A stretch of DNA of 6,412 nucleotides from an uncultured Anaerococcus sp. Lineage in GTDB: Bacteria > Bacillota > Clostridia > Tissierellales > Peptoniphilaceae. The notes under the pieces were generated by a model. That model was not told the DNA's origin and searched no databases. It was given only the letters and a program-made list of their open reading frames with translations. The position numbers and the translations under genes are program-made. The DNA lies in assembly GCF_947253225.1 (NCBI RefSeq), contig NZ_CAMXYR010000070.1:1-6412 (forward strand), in the 5' to 3' direction. Shown here in pieces: positions 1 to 6,412 of this stretch (position 1 is its first letter; each line of letters starts with the position of its first letter).

Positions 1-14
1 AACATACTTTAATG

Positions 15-20
15 TATAAT
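15..20 (+). promoter_or_regulatory. Possible -10 box of an operon promoter
   Basis: The hexamer TATAAT is a perfect sigma-A type -10 box on the coding strand, about 100 nt upstream of the first gene. Its -35 partner would lie just left of position 1, outside the window, so the promoter cannot be confirmed. The DNA is very AT-rich, so a chance match is plausible. If real, transcription would start near position 27 and leave a leader of about 90-95 nt. A weaker TATAGT at 77-82 has no good -35 partner and was not called. Confidence 0.3.
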
Positions 21-108
21 AGATTTATATAGAATTAATTAGAGAAATGTTTTAGCTTAAATAATATGTATGCAGGTATAGTAGGCTGAGATTTTGTCAA
101 AAGTAATT

Positions 109-115
109 AAAGGAG
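109..115 (+). promoter_or_regulatory. Ribosome binding site that decides the start of the first gene
   Basis: AAAGGAG is a near-perfect Shine-Dalgarno sequence, with five bases between it and the ATG at 121. The longer frame opens with a TTG at 94, which would put this motif inside the coding region, and no comparable motif precedes that TTG. This favours the ATG at 121. Confidence 0.75.
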
Positions 116-120
116 AAGAG

Positions 121-1572
121 ATGTATAGGAAAGATTCGGCAAGATGGATTAAAAATCTTGATTTTATTTTCTTAGACATGCTATGTTTACAAATAGCATA
201 TATTTTAGCCTATTGTATAAGTGGTTATGGTTTCAATCCCTACAATCAAACCATTTATCGAAACATAGCTGTAGTTATAGAATTGATAGATTTATTAGTA
301 ATATTCGTTTATGGAACATTTAATTCATTATATAATAGGGGATATTATGTTGAATTTGCAGTGACATTCAAACATGCTATGTTTGTTGGTGGTCTACAAA
401 TTCTGTACCTATTTATGCTACAAGAAGGACAAAACTTTTCTAGACTTAGTCTTCTTCTAACATATATGATCTATACAGTCTTAACCTATCTCGTAAGGGT
501 ATATTACAAAAAACACAAAAATCGTGATATCAACGAAGAGAAAAAAACTAGACTCCTACTTGTAACAAATGAGAAAGAAGCTTTAAGCCTAGTTAGAGAT
601 ATCAAAAATAAGGCTCATATCAGGTATGTAATAACTGGTCTGGTAATAATAGATAAGAATATGCTAGGAGATAGCATAGAAGGAATAGAAGTTGTAGCTA
701 GTGCGGATTCAGTGGCAAATCATGTTTGCCAAGAGTGGATTGACGAAGTACTAGTAGTTCTTTCTAATGACATGGCTTATCCAAAAAAATTAATAGATAG
801 CTTAGTAGAAACAGGAGTCACTGTACATTACAATGTAAGAAATATCGTTCAAGAACCAGGTAAAAAGCAGTTTGTCGAAAGACTAGGTGACTATGTTGTA
901 ATAACTACTAGTGTAAACTATGTTTCATCTAGACAAGTGTTGATTAAAAGAGCTATGGATATATTCATAGGTCTTGTAGGTTGCTTATTTACAGGTCTTC
1001 TGTGTATCATAATAGGACCTATAATTTATTTTACTTCACCCGGACCAATATTTTTCAAACAAGACCGTGTAGGTAGAAATGGTAAAGTATTTAAGATGTA
1101 TAAGTTTAGAAGCATGTACATGGATGCAGAAAAAAGAAAAGCTGAACTTATGAAAAAAAACCAATACGGAGATGCTAGGATGTTTAAGCTAGACTTTGAT
1201 CCTCGTATTATTGGAAATAAAATGTTACCTGATGGAACAAAGAAAAAGGGCATAGGAGACTTTATAAGAAAAACAAGCATTGACGAGTTCCCTCAATTTT
1301 TCAATGTCCTAAAAGGAGACATGTCAATAGTAGGAACAAGGCCTCCACTACTATCAGAAACTGCCCTATACGAGCCTCATCACAGGGTAAGGCTTGCAAT
1401 AAAGCCTGGTATTACAGGAATGTGGCAAGTAAGCGGAAGAAGTAACATCACAGACTTTGAAGAAGTAGTAAAACTTGATCGAAAATATATAGAGAATTGG
1501 AACATAGGATTAGATTTCAAGATACTTTTGAAGACATTTTTGGTTGTCTTTAAAAGAGATGGGTCTAAGTAA
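121..1572 (+). CDS. Undecaprenyl-phosphate sugar-1-phosphate transferase (CpsE/WchA-like initiating enzyme)
   Basis: This is a 483-residue membrane enzyme that probably transfers glucose-1-phosphate or galactose-1-phosphate from its UDP-sugar onto undecaprenyl phosphate, the first committed step of repeat-unit assembly. About four hydrophobic segments fill residues 13-128. A soluble Rossmann-like middle domain follows (about 142-255), then the C-terminal bacterial sugar transferase domain from about 274. Visible family motifs are K276-R277 with D280 before the membrane-embedded helix, SPGP at 306-309, KFRSM at 328-332, the likely catalytic Asp-Glu pair D388-E389 (TSIDEF), GDMSIVGTRPP at 399-409 and the GITGMWQVSGR block at 430-440. 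The VGTRPP form and the C-terminal layout resemble streptococcal CpsE/WchA from memory. The ATG at 121 is preferred over a TTG at 94 because of its ribosome binding site. It is first in a tight operon, 14 nt before rmlA. The hexose used cannot be told from sequence. Confidence 0.9.
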   Translation: MYRKDSARWIKNLDFIFLDMLCLQIAYILAYCISGYGFNPYNQTIYRNIAVVIELIDLLVIFVYGTFNSLYNRGYYVEFAVTFKHAMFVGGLQILYLFMLQEGQNFSRLSLLLTYMIYTVLTYLVRVYYKKHKNRDINEEKKTRLLLVTNEKEALSLVRDIKNKAHIRYVITGLVIIDKNMLGDSIEGIEVVASADSVANHVCQEWIDEVLVVLSNDMAYPKKLIDSLVETGVTVHYNVRNIVQEPGKKQFVERLGDYVVITTSVNYVSSRQVLIKRAMDIFIGLVGCLFTGLLCIIIGPIIYFTSPGPIFFKQDRVGRNGKVFKMYKFRSMYMDAEKRKAELMKKNQYGDARMFKLDFDPRIIGNKMLPDGTKKKGIGDFIRKTSIDEFPQFFNVLKGDMSIVGTRPPLLSETALYEPHHRVRLAIKPGITGMWQVSGRSNITDFEEVVKLDRKYIENWNIGLDFKILLKTFLVVFKRDGSK

Positions 1573-1586
1573 GTAAAGGAGTAGAG

Positions 1587-2483
1587 ATGAAAGGTATTAT
1601 TTTAGCAGGCGGTTCAGGTACAAGATTATATCCATTAACAACGGTAACATCTAAGCAGCTTTTGCCAGTATATGACAAACCAATGATATATTATCCTATG
1701 TCAGTTTTGATGAATGCTGGAATTAGAGAGATACTTATTATCTCTACACCAGAAGATACACCAAGATTTGCGGAGCTACTTGGTGATGGAAGTGATTTTG
1801 GTGTTACACTTAGCTACGCAGTCCAAGAAAGTCCTGATGGCTTGGCTCAAGCTTTTATCATTGGTGAAGACTTTATTGGAAATGATCCAGTTGCAATGAT
1901 ATTAGGTGATAATATCTTTGCTGGTAATGGGTTAAATGAGAGATTAAAAGACGCGGTAAAAAATGCTGAAGAAGGGAAAGGGGCCACAGTTTTTGGATAC
2001 TATGTGGATGATCCAGAGCGTTTTGGTATCGTAGAATTTGATAATGATGGTAAAGCGATATCTATAGAAGAAAAACCCAAAAAACCAAAGAGCAATTATT
2101 GCGTAACAGGCTTGTATTTTTATGATAATGAAGTTGTAAAATATGCTAAAAGTCTAAAGCCAAGTCCTAGGGGTGAACTAGAAATAACTGACCTAAACAG
2201 GATATATCTAGAAAATAATAAGCTAAATGTAGAACTTTTAGGTCAAGGATTCACTTGGCTTGATACTGGCACTCATGAATCACTTGTAGAAGCTACCAAT
2301 TTTGTAAAAACAATAGAAGACCATCAACATAGAAAAATTGCTTGTCTCGAAGAAATAGCCTATCTCAATGGTTGGATATCCAAAGATGAAGTAATGAAAG
2401 TATATGAGATATTCAAGAAGAACCAATATGGTCAGTATCTTAAAGACGTTCTTGATGGAAAATATAAGGATCAATTACATTAA
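1587..2483 (+). CDS. rmlA: Glucose-1-phosphate thymidylyltransferase
   Basis: This 298-residue cytoplasmic enzyme catalyses dTTP + glucose-1-phosphate to dTDP-glucose + pyrophosphate, step 1 of dTDP-L-rhamnose synthesis. It is also called rfbA, and the length is normal for the short RmlA type. The N-terminal nucleotide-binding signature GGSGTR sits at residues 8-13 and is followed by K23-QLLPVYDKP. LGDN at 106-109 supplies the metal-binding D108. EEKP is at 161-164, GELEITD at 196-202 binds the sugar, and WLDTGTH at 224-230 contains the second metal ligand, D226. The start is clear: AAAGGAG at 1575-1581 lies five bases before the ATG. rmlB follows after 15 nt. Glycine codons are dominated by GGT (14 of 27 by hand count), unlike rmlD downstream. 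Confidence 0.97.
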   Translation: MKGIILAGGSGTRLYPLTTVTSKQLLPVYDKPMIYYPMSVLMNAGIREILIISTPEDTPRFAELLGDGSDFGVTLSYAVQESPDGLAQAFIIGEDFIGNDPVAMILGDNIFAGNGLNERLKDAVKNAEEGKGATVFGYYVDDPERFGIVEFDNDGKAISIEEKPKKPKSNYCVTGLYFYDNEVVKYAKSLKPSPRGELEITDLNRIYLENNKLNVELLGQGFTWLDTGTHESLVEATNFVKTIEDHQHRKIACLEEIAYLNGWISKDEVMKVYEIFKKNQYGQYLKDVLDGKYKDQLH

Positions 2484-2498
2484 TAAAAAGAGGGAATA

Positions 2499-3518
2499 AT
2501 GAAAATAGTAGTAACTGGTGGAGCAGGTTTTATAGGAAGTAATTTTATATTTTATATGTTAGAAAAATACCCTTATTATGAAATAATATGCATCGATAAA
2601 CTAACATATGCAGGAAACTTATCAACCCTAAAACCTGTAATGGATAATGAAAAATTCAAGTTTTATAAGACTGATATATGCGATAGAGATGCAATATACA
2701 AATTATTTGAAGAAGAAAAACCTGATATAATAGTAAACTTTGCGGCAGAAAGTCACGTAGATAGATCTATTGAAAACCCTGAAGTATTCCTAGATACAAA
2801 TATAATTGGGACAGCAGTACTTATGGACGCTTGTAACAAATTTGGAATAGAAAGGTTTCACCAAGTAAGTACAGATGAGGTTTATGGTGATTTACCGTTA
2901 GATAGACCAGATTTATTATTTACAGAAAAAACACCGATTCACACTAGCTCTCCTTATAGTTCATCCAAGGCCAGTGCAGACCTATTAGTCCAAGCTTATC
3001 ATAGAACCTATGGCCTACCAATCACCATAAGTCGTTGCTCAAACAATTATGGACCTTACCAATTCCCGGAAAAGCTTATACCACTAATTATAGCAAATGC
3101 CTTGTCAGAAAAACCATTACCAGTATATGGAAAAGGATTAAACGTTCGTGATTGGTTATATGTAGATGATCATTGCTCAGCAATAGATAAAATAATCCAT
3201 GACGGAAAAGACGGAGAAGTTTATAATGTCGGTGGACACAACGAGATGAAAAATATCGATATAGTTAAACTTATCTGTAAAGAACTTGGAAAATCAGAAG
3301 ACTTAATAACATACGTTACAGACAGAAAAGGTCACGATATGCGCTATGCAATAGATCCTACAAAAATTCATAATGACCTTGGCTGGCTACCAGAAACAAA
3401 ATTTCAAGATGGCATTAAAAAGACAATAAAATGGTATTTAGATAATAAAAAATGGTGGGAAGAAATAATTTCTGGAGAATATCAGAACTATTACAAAAAA
3501 ATGTACGAAAATAGATAA
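2499..3518 (+). CDS. rmlB: dTDP-glucose 4,6-dehydratase
   Basis: This 339-residue extended short-chain dehydrogenase/reductase catalyses step 2 of the pathway, dTDP-glucose to dTDP-4-keto-6-deoxyglucose, with tightly bound NAD. Length is typical. The Rossmann motif GGAGFIG is at residues 7-13, DKLTYAGN at 33-40 and the NFAAESHVDRS stretch at 80-90. The dehydratase signature T125-D126-E127 (STDEVYG) supplies the acid/base residues. YSSSK at 153-157 is the YxxxK catalytic pair, followed by SNNYGPYQFPEK at 181-192, and a RDWLYVDD motif lies further on. The T-D-E triad separates it from UDP-sugar 4-epimerases, which share the fold. A modest ribosome binding site (AGAGGG, 2489-2494) precedes the ATG. 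It lies 15 nt after rmlA and 13 nt before rmlD. Confidence 0.97.
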   Translation: MKIVVTGGAGFIGSNFIFYMLEKYPYYEIICIDKLTYAGNLSTLKPVMDNEKFKFYKTDICDRDAIYKLFEEEKPDIIVNFAAESHVDRSIENPEVFLDTNIIGTAVLMDACNKFGIERFHQVSTDEVYGDLPLDRPDLLFTEKTPIHTSSPYSSSKASADLLVQAYHRTYGLPITISRCSNNYGPYQFPEKLIPLIIANALSEKPLPVYGKGLNVRDWLYVDDHCSAIDKIIHDGKDGEVYNVGGHNEMKNIDIVKLICKELGKSEDLITYVTDRKGHDMRYAIDPTKIHNDLGWLPETKFQDGIKKTIKWYLDNKKWWEEIISGEYQNYYKKMYENR

Positions 3519-3531
3519 TGGAGAAATACAA

Positions 3532-4446
3532 ATGAATGTATTTGTAACAGGAGTGGCAGGACAGCTTGGCCATGATGTGATGAACGAGCTTTACAAAAGA
3601 GGACACCAAGCAATTGGGTCAGATATTTCAGAAAAATATTCAGGAATAAATGATGATAGTCCAGTTGTAAATATGCCCTATGTTTCACTGGATATAACCG
3701 ACAAAGAAAAAGTGGAAAAAGTTTTAACGGAAATAAAACCAGATGCCATAGTTCATTGTGCAGCTTGGACAGCAGTCGATCTTGCAGAAGAAAAAGAAAA
3801 TATAGAAAAAGTTAGAAAAATAAATTCCTATGGAACAGAAAACATAGCGAAAATATGCAAAAAAATAGATGCAAAAATGCTTTATTTATCAACAGATTAT
3901 ATTTTTGACGGAGAAGGAAAAACTCCTTGGCAAGCAGATTGTAAAGAATATAAACCATTAAATATTTACGGACAAACAAAACTTGAAGGCGAAGAATTTG
4001 TAAGAAAATACCTAGAAAAATTTTTCATAGTTAGAATTGCCTGGGTTTTTGGAGTAAACGGAAATAATTTTATAAAAACCATGCTAAAACTTGCAAAGAC
4101 TTACGACAATTTAAAAGTTGTTTCAGATCAAATAGGAACACCAACCTACACTTATGATTTGGCAAGATTGTTGGTAGATATGATAGATTCAGAAAAATAC
4201 GGAACATATAATGCTACAAACGAAGGCGGATATATTTCATGGTACGATTTTGCGTGTGAAATATTCAGACAAGCAGGATGTAAAATAAAAGTAGATCCAG
4301 TTTCAACAAAAGAATATGGACAATCAAAAGCAAAAAGACCATACAACAGCAGACTAGATAAATCAAAATTAATAAAAGAAGGCTTTAAACCATTGCCAAG
4401 ATGGCAAGATGCATTAGAAAGATATTTAAAATTAGTAGAATATTAA
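3532..4446 (+). CDS. rmlD: dTDP-4-dehydrorhamnose reductase
   Basis: This 304-residue cytoplasmic reductase catalyses the last step, dTDP-4-keto-L-rhamnose to dTDP-L-rhamnose, with NAD(P)H. The N-terminus carries a Rossmann motif of the RmlD type (GVAGQLG, residues 7-13). CAAWTAVDLAE lies at 76-86, STDYIFDG at 120-127, and the catalytic YxxxK is Y146-G-Q-T-K150. RIAWVFG follows, and a RPYNSRLD motif near the C-terminus matches the conserved substrate-binding R-P-x-x-S-x-L-D of the family. The start is supported by GGAG at 3520-3523, eight bases before the ATG. It is encoded before rmlC although it acts after it. Codon use is odd: by hand count glycine is GGA 15, GGC 4, GGG 1 and GGT 0, against mostly GGT in rmlA, so this gene may have a separate origin. 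Confidence 0.95.
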   Translation: MNVFVTGVAGQLGHDVMNELYKRGHQAIGSDISEKYSGINDDSPVVNMPYVSLDITDKEKVEKVLTEIKPDAIVHCAAWTAVDLAEEKENIEKVRKINSYGTENIAKICKKIDAKMLYLSTDYIFDGEGKTPWQADCKEYKPLNIYGQTKLEGEEFVRKYLEKFFIVRIAWVFGVNGNNFIKTMLKLAKTYDNLKVVSDQIGTPTYTYDLARLLVDMIDSEKYGTYNATNEGGYISWYDFACEIFRQAGCKIKVDPVSTKEYGQSKAKRPYNSRLDKSKLIKEGFKPLPRWQDALERYLKLVEY

Positions 4447-4457
4447 AAGGATAAAAA

Positions 4458-5060
4458 ATGGGACAAATCAAAGTAAGCAAACTTCCAATAGAAGGATTGT
4501 ATATAATAGAACCAACAGTTCATGGAGATGACAGGGGATATTTTATGGAAACCTACAATCAAAATGATATGAAAGAAGCGGGTTTAGATATGAATTTTGT
4601 ACAAGATAATCAAAGTATGAGTACAAAAGGAGTCCTAAGAGGCCTACACTTTCAAAAAGAATTTCCTCAAGGAAAACTTGTAAGAGTAATAAAAGGAAGA
4701 GTTTTTGATGTAGCAGTAGACCTAAGAAGAGAAAGCAAAACTTTTGGAAAATGGTATGGTCTGGAACTTACAGAAGAAAATAAAAAGCAATTTTATATAT
4801 CAGAAGGCTTTGCCCATGGATTTCTAGTGTTAAGCGATATAGCTGAGTTTTGTTACAAAGTAACAGACTTCTACCATCCAGGCGATGAAGGTGGCCTAGC
4901 TTGGAATGATCCAGATATAGGCATAGAATGGCCAGAACTTATAGGAGATTACAAGGGTTCAGCTTTAGCTGATGGATATGAATTATTAGATGGCACTAAG
5001 TTGAACTTATCTGATAAAGATCAAAAGTGGTTGGGAATAGAAGATACTTTTAAGTTTTAG
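4458..5060 (+). CDS. rmlC: dTDP-4-dehydrorhamnose 3,5-epimerase
   Basis: This 200-residue cupin-fold epimerase catalyses step 3, inverting C3 and C5 of dTDP-4-keto-6-deoxyglucose to give dTDP-4-keto-L-rhamnose. It is slightly longer than the usual 180-190 residues. DDRGYFMETY is at residues 24-33. The signature GVLRGLHFQ at 58-66 contains the catalytic His, H64, and arginine R61. KLVRVIKGRVFDVAVDLR spans 73-90 and SEGFAHGF 115-122. Y133 (FCYK) aligns by spacing with the catalytic Tyr of known RmlC proteins, and HPGDEGG is at 140-146. Because both His and Tyr are present, a true 3,5-epimerase is expected rather than an isomerase relative. AAAGGA at 4446-4451 overlaps the rmlD stop codon and sits six bases before the ATG. 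The rhamnosyltransferase-like gene follows after 13 nt. Confidence 0.96.
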   Translation: MGQIKVSKLPIEGLYIIEPTVHGDDRGYFMETYNQNDMKEAGLDMNFVQDNQSMSTKGVLRGLHFQKEFPQGKLVRVIKGRVFDVAVDLRRESKTFGKWYGLELTEENKKQFYISEGFAHGFLVLSDIAEFCYKVTDFYHPGDEGGLAWNDPDIGIEWPELIGDYKGSALADGYELLDGTKLNLSDKDQKWLGIEDTFKF

Positions 5061-5073
5061 AAATTGGGAAAAT

Positions 5074-6312
5074 ATGAATCAAGATAAAAATGTACAAAAT
5101 GTTTTTCTCATAGGGGCAAAAAGCTTAGGAGCTTATGGCGGATATGAAACATTTGTATATAAGCTAACAGAATATCATCAAAATAATAAAAACATAAAAT
5201 ACCATGTAGCATGTAAAGCTAATGGCGAGGGATTTATGGATGAAACAAAGCTTGATGGTGCTAAAAAGCTATCTAAAAATGAATTCGAATTTCATAATGC
5301 AAGATGCTTTAAAATACCAATACCACAAATTGGTCCAGCCCAGGCAATTTATTATGATGTTTCAGCATTAAATGAGTGTATAAAATATATTAAAGCTAAT
5401 AATATAAGTAACCCTATTGTTTATATAATGGCATGTAGAATCGGACCGCTTGCTAAGCATTTTTATAAAAAAATTCACAAACTAGGTGGCAAAGTTTATC
5501 TAAATCCAGATGGACATGAATGGATGAGGGCAAAATGGTCAGCTCCCATTAGAAAATATTGGAAGATATCAGAATCAATGATGGTTAAGTGGTCAGACCT
5601 TGTAATTTGTGACTCAATAAATATAGAAAAATATATTCACAAATCCTATGATGGAAAAGGAATAAGGGGTGGGAATCCAAAAACAACTTATATAGCATAC
5701 GGAGCAGATCTTACTCCTAGTAAATTAAAAGATGATGATCCAAAACTTTTAAATTGGTATGCCGATAAAGGATTATCTAAAAAGGATTACTATTTAGTTG
5801 TAGGACGATTTGTACCAGAAAATTCATTTGAAATAATGATTCGTGAATTTATGAAAAGTAAAAGTAAAAGAGATTTTGCCCTAATAACAAATGTAAATGA
5901 CAAATTTTTAAATGAGTTGGAAGAAAGATTACACTTTAAAAAAGATCCAAGAATTAAATTTGTTGGGACAGTGTATGACCAAGAACTTCTTAAAAAAATA
6001 AGAGAAAATGCTTACGCTTATTTACATGGTCACACTGTCGGCGGAACGAATCCAAGCTTAATAGAGGCTCTAGGCAGCACAGATTTGAATTTATTAGTAG
6101 ATGTTGGATTTAACAAAGAAGTAGCAGAAGATGCAGCCTTGTATTGGAGCATGGGGGAAGGAAGTCTTTCTGATTTGATAAACAAAGCGGATACTTTATT
6201 AATTGATAAAAAAGAGGAGTTTGGTAATAGAGCTAAGAGCAGAGTAATAGATAAGTATAGCTGGGATTATATATGTAAAAAATATGATGATGTTTTTTTG
6301 GATAATAGGTGA
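5074..6312 (+). CDS. GT4 glycosyltransferase with DUF1972 domain, probable rhamnosyltransferase (WchF/Cps2T-like)
   Basis: This 412-residue cytoplasmic or membrane-associated enzyme probably transfers rhamnose from dTDP-L-rhamnose to the first, lipid-linked sugar. The N-terminal half (about 8-190) looks like DUF1972: a glycine-rich loop with GAYGGYETFV at 19-28, NPDGHEWMRAKWS at 144-156 and a WSDLVICDS stretch at 173-181. The C-terminal half (about 235-400) is a group 1 glycosyltransferase domain with VVGRFVPEN at 242-250, KFVGTVYD at 295-302 and GGTNPSLIEALGST at 323-336. This arrangement matches the beta-1,4-rhamnosyltransferases WchF/Cps2T of pneumococcal capsule loci, from memory. Directly following all four dTDP-rhamnose genes supports a rhamnose donor, but donor and linkage are inferred. 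No signal peptide or membrane segment is seen. The ribosome binding site is weak (GGGA at 5066-5069). The next gene starts 4 nt after its stop. Confidence 0.85.
   Translation: MNQDKNVQNVFLIGAKSLGAYGGYETFVYKLTEYHQNNKNIKYHVACKANGEGFMDETKLDGAKKLSKNEFEFHNARCFKIPIPQIGPAQAIYYDVSALNECIKYIKANNISNPIVYIMACRIGPLAKHFYKKIHKLGGKVYLNPDGHEWMRAKWSAPIRKYWKISESMMVKWSDLVICDSINIEKYIHKSYDGKGIRGGNPKTTYIAYGADLTPSKLKDDDPKLLNWYADKGLSKKDYYLVVGRFVPENSFEIMIREFMKSKSKRDFALITNVNDKFLNELEERLHFKKDPRIKFVGTVYDQELLKKIRENAYAYLHGHTVGGTNPSLIEALGSTDLNLLVDVGFNKEVAEDAALYWSMGEGSLSDLINKADTLLIDKKEEFGNRAKSRVIDKYSWDYICKKYDDVFLDNR
6307..6312 (+). promoter_or_regulatory. Ribosome binding site of the last, cut-off gene
   Basis: AGGTGA is a good Shine-Dalgarno match, four bases before a GTG codon at 6317. 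It includes the TGA stop of the preceding glycosyltransferase, so translation of the two genes is probably coupled. It is the main evidence that the short open frame at the right edge is a real gene start. Confidence 0.6.
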
Positions 6313-6316
6313 TTTT

Positions 6317-6412
6317 GTGGATATAATTGAGATATTTAAAAAACAAGGTGGATTTAATTTAATTAAACGATATTTTCATGGACGTGTATTATTAACAGCT
6401 ATTAACCAATTT
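6317..6412 (+). CDS. 5' end of an unidentified gene, probably further polysaccharide assembly
   Basis: A GTG-initiated frame stays open for 32 codons to the end of the window, so only the N-terminus is visible. The translated start (MDIIEIFKKQGGFNLIKRY, then FHGRVLLTAINQF) is basic and amphipathic, with no signal peptide. The GTG sits 4 nt after the previous stop and is preceded by AGGTGA, which argues for a true, translationally coupled gene in the same operon. The N-terminus faintly recalls capsular polysaccharide synthesis glycosyltransferases (the PF05704 type), but 32 residues are too few to assign a family. Its position suggests a role in adding the next sugar or modifying the repeat unit. 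Confidence 0.6.
   Translation, partial: MDIIEIFKKQGGFNLIKRYFHGRVLLTAINQF

Larger units (their letters stand above)
1..120 (+). other. Non-coding leader upstream of the operon
   Basis: All three forward frames close within the first 32 bases (TAA at 10-12 and 17-19, TAG at 30-32). The reverse strand also carries stops in each frame, so no gene can be supported here. The stretch is AT-rich, with no strong hairpin followed by a T-run and no recognisable riboswitch. It holds a candidate -10 box at the left and the ribosome binding site of the first gene at the right. An upstream gene could end within the first few codons, but nothing supports one. Confidence 0.5.

Noticed and set aside
4..17. 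Short inverted repeat ATAC...GTAT overlapping the candidate -10 box
   Set aside because: Four-base arms in AT-rich sequence are expected by chance, and no known operator consensus matches.
66..89. Seven-codon ATG frame in the leader (possible leader peptide)
   Set aside because: There is no ribosome binding site, no run of regulatory codons and no alternative hairpins to support attenuation.
1026..1280. Open frame of 84 codons on the reverse strand inside the initiating transferase
   Set aside because: It lies wholly within the conserved sugar transferase domain coded on the other strand, has no convincing ribosome binding site, and its product resembles no family I know.
1573..1586. Possible terminators in the gaps between genes
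   Set aside because: The gaps are only 4-15 nt and hold ribosome binding sites. There is no room for a hairpin plus T-run, so the genes are read as one operon.
1714..1899. Second forward frame of 61 codons inside rmlA
   Set aside because: It is an out-of-frame shadow of the highly conserved RmlA catalytic region, with no separate ribosome binding site or family resemblance.
3415..3688. Two overlapping reverse-strand open frames across the rmlB-rmlD junction
   Set aside because: They overlap the confidently assigned rmlB end and rmlD start and give low-complexity, Phe/Leu-rich products typical of antisense AT-rich DNA.

Overview
This window is a compact, one-directional piece of a surface polysaccharide gene cluster (capsule or wall-linked polysaccharide). 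It is AT-rich, roughly one third G+C by eye. It uses AGA and ATA codons heavily and has strong purine-rich (AAAGGAG-type) ribosome binding sites. The protein types resemble those of Gram-positive cps loci: a CpsE/WchA-like initiating transferase and a WchF/Cps2T-like DUF1972 glycosyltransferase. A low-GC member of the Firmicutes is likely, possibly an anaerobic coccus or clostridial relative. That placement is inference, and no species is claimed.

Layout. Positions 1-120 are non-coding, with a possible -10 box near the left edge. Six complete genes on the + strand follow, separated by only 11-15 nt: the polyprenyl-phosphate sugar-1-phosphate transferase (121-1572), rmlA (1587-2483), rmlB (2499-3518), rmlD (3532-4446), rmlC (4458-5060) and a rhamnosyltransferase-like GT4 enzyme (5074-6312). 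A seventh gene starts at a GTG at 6317 and runs off the right end. No intergenic terminator, RNA gene, mobile element, CRISPR array or long repeat is visible.

How the genes work together. RmlA, RmlB, RmlC and RmlD convert glucose-1-phosphate plus dTTP into dTDP-L-rhamnose. The first gene product should load the first sugar-1-phosphate onto undecaprenyl phosphate at the inner face of the membrane. The DUF1972 enzyme is a good candidate for using dTDP-rhamnose to add the second sugar. The cut-off seventh gene probably continues the assembly pathway. The likely product is a rhamnose-containing repeat unit begun by a hexose, but the first sugar and the linkages cannot be read from sequence alone.

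Nothing here looks like an undescribed system. The most unusual signals are the rml order A-B-D-C between the initiating and rhamnosyl transferases, and glycine codon usage in rmlD that differs sharply from rmlA, suggesting a mosaic cluster.
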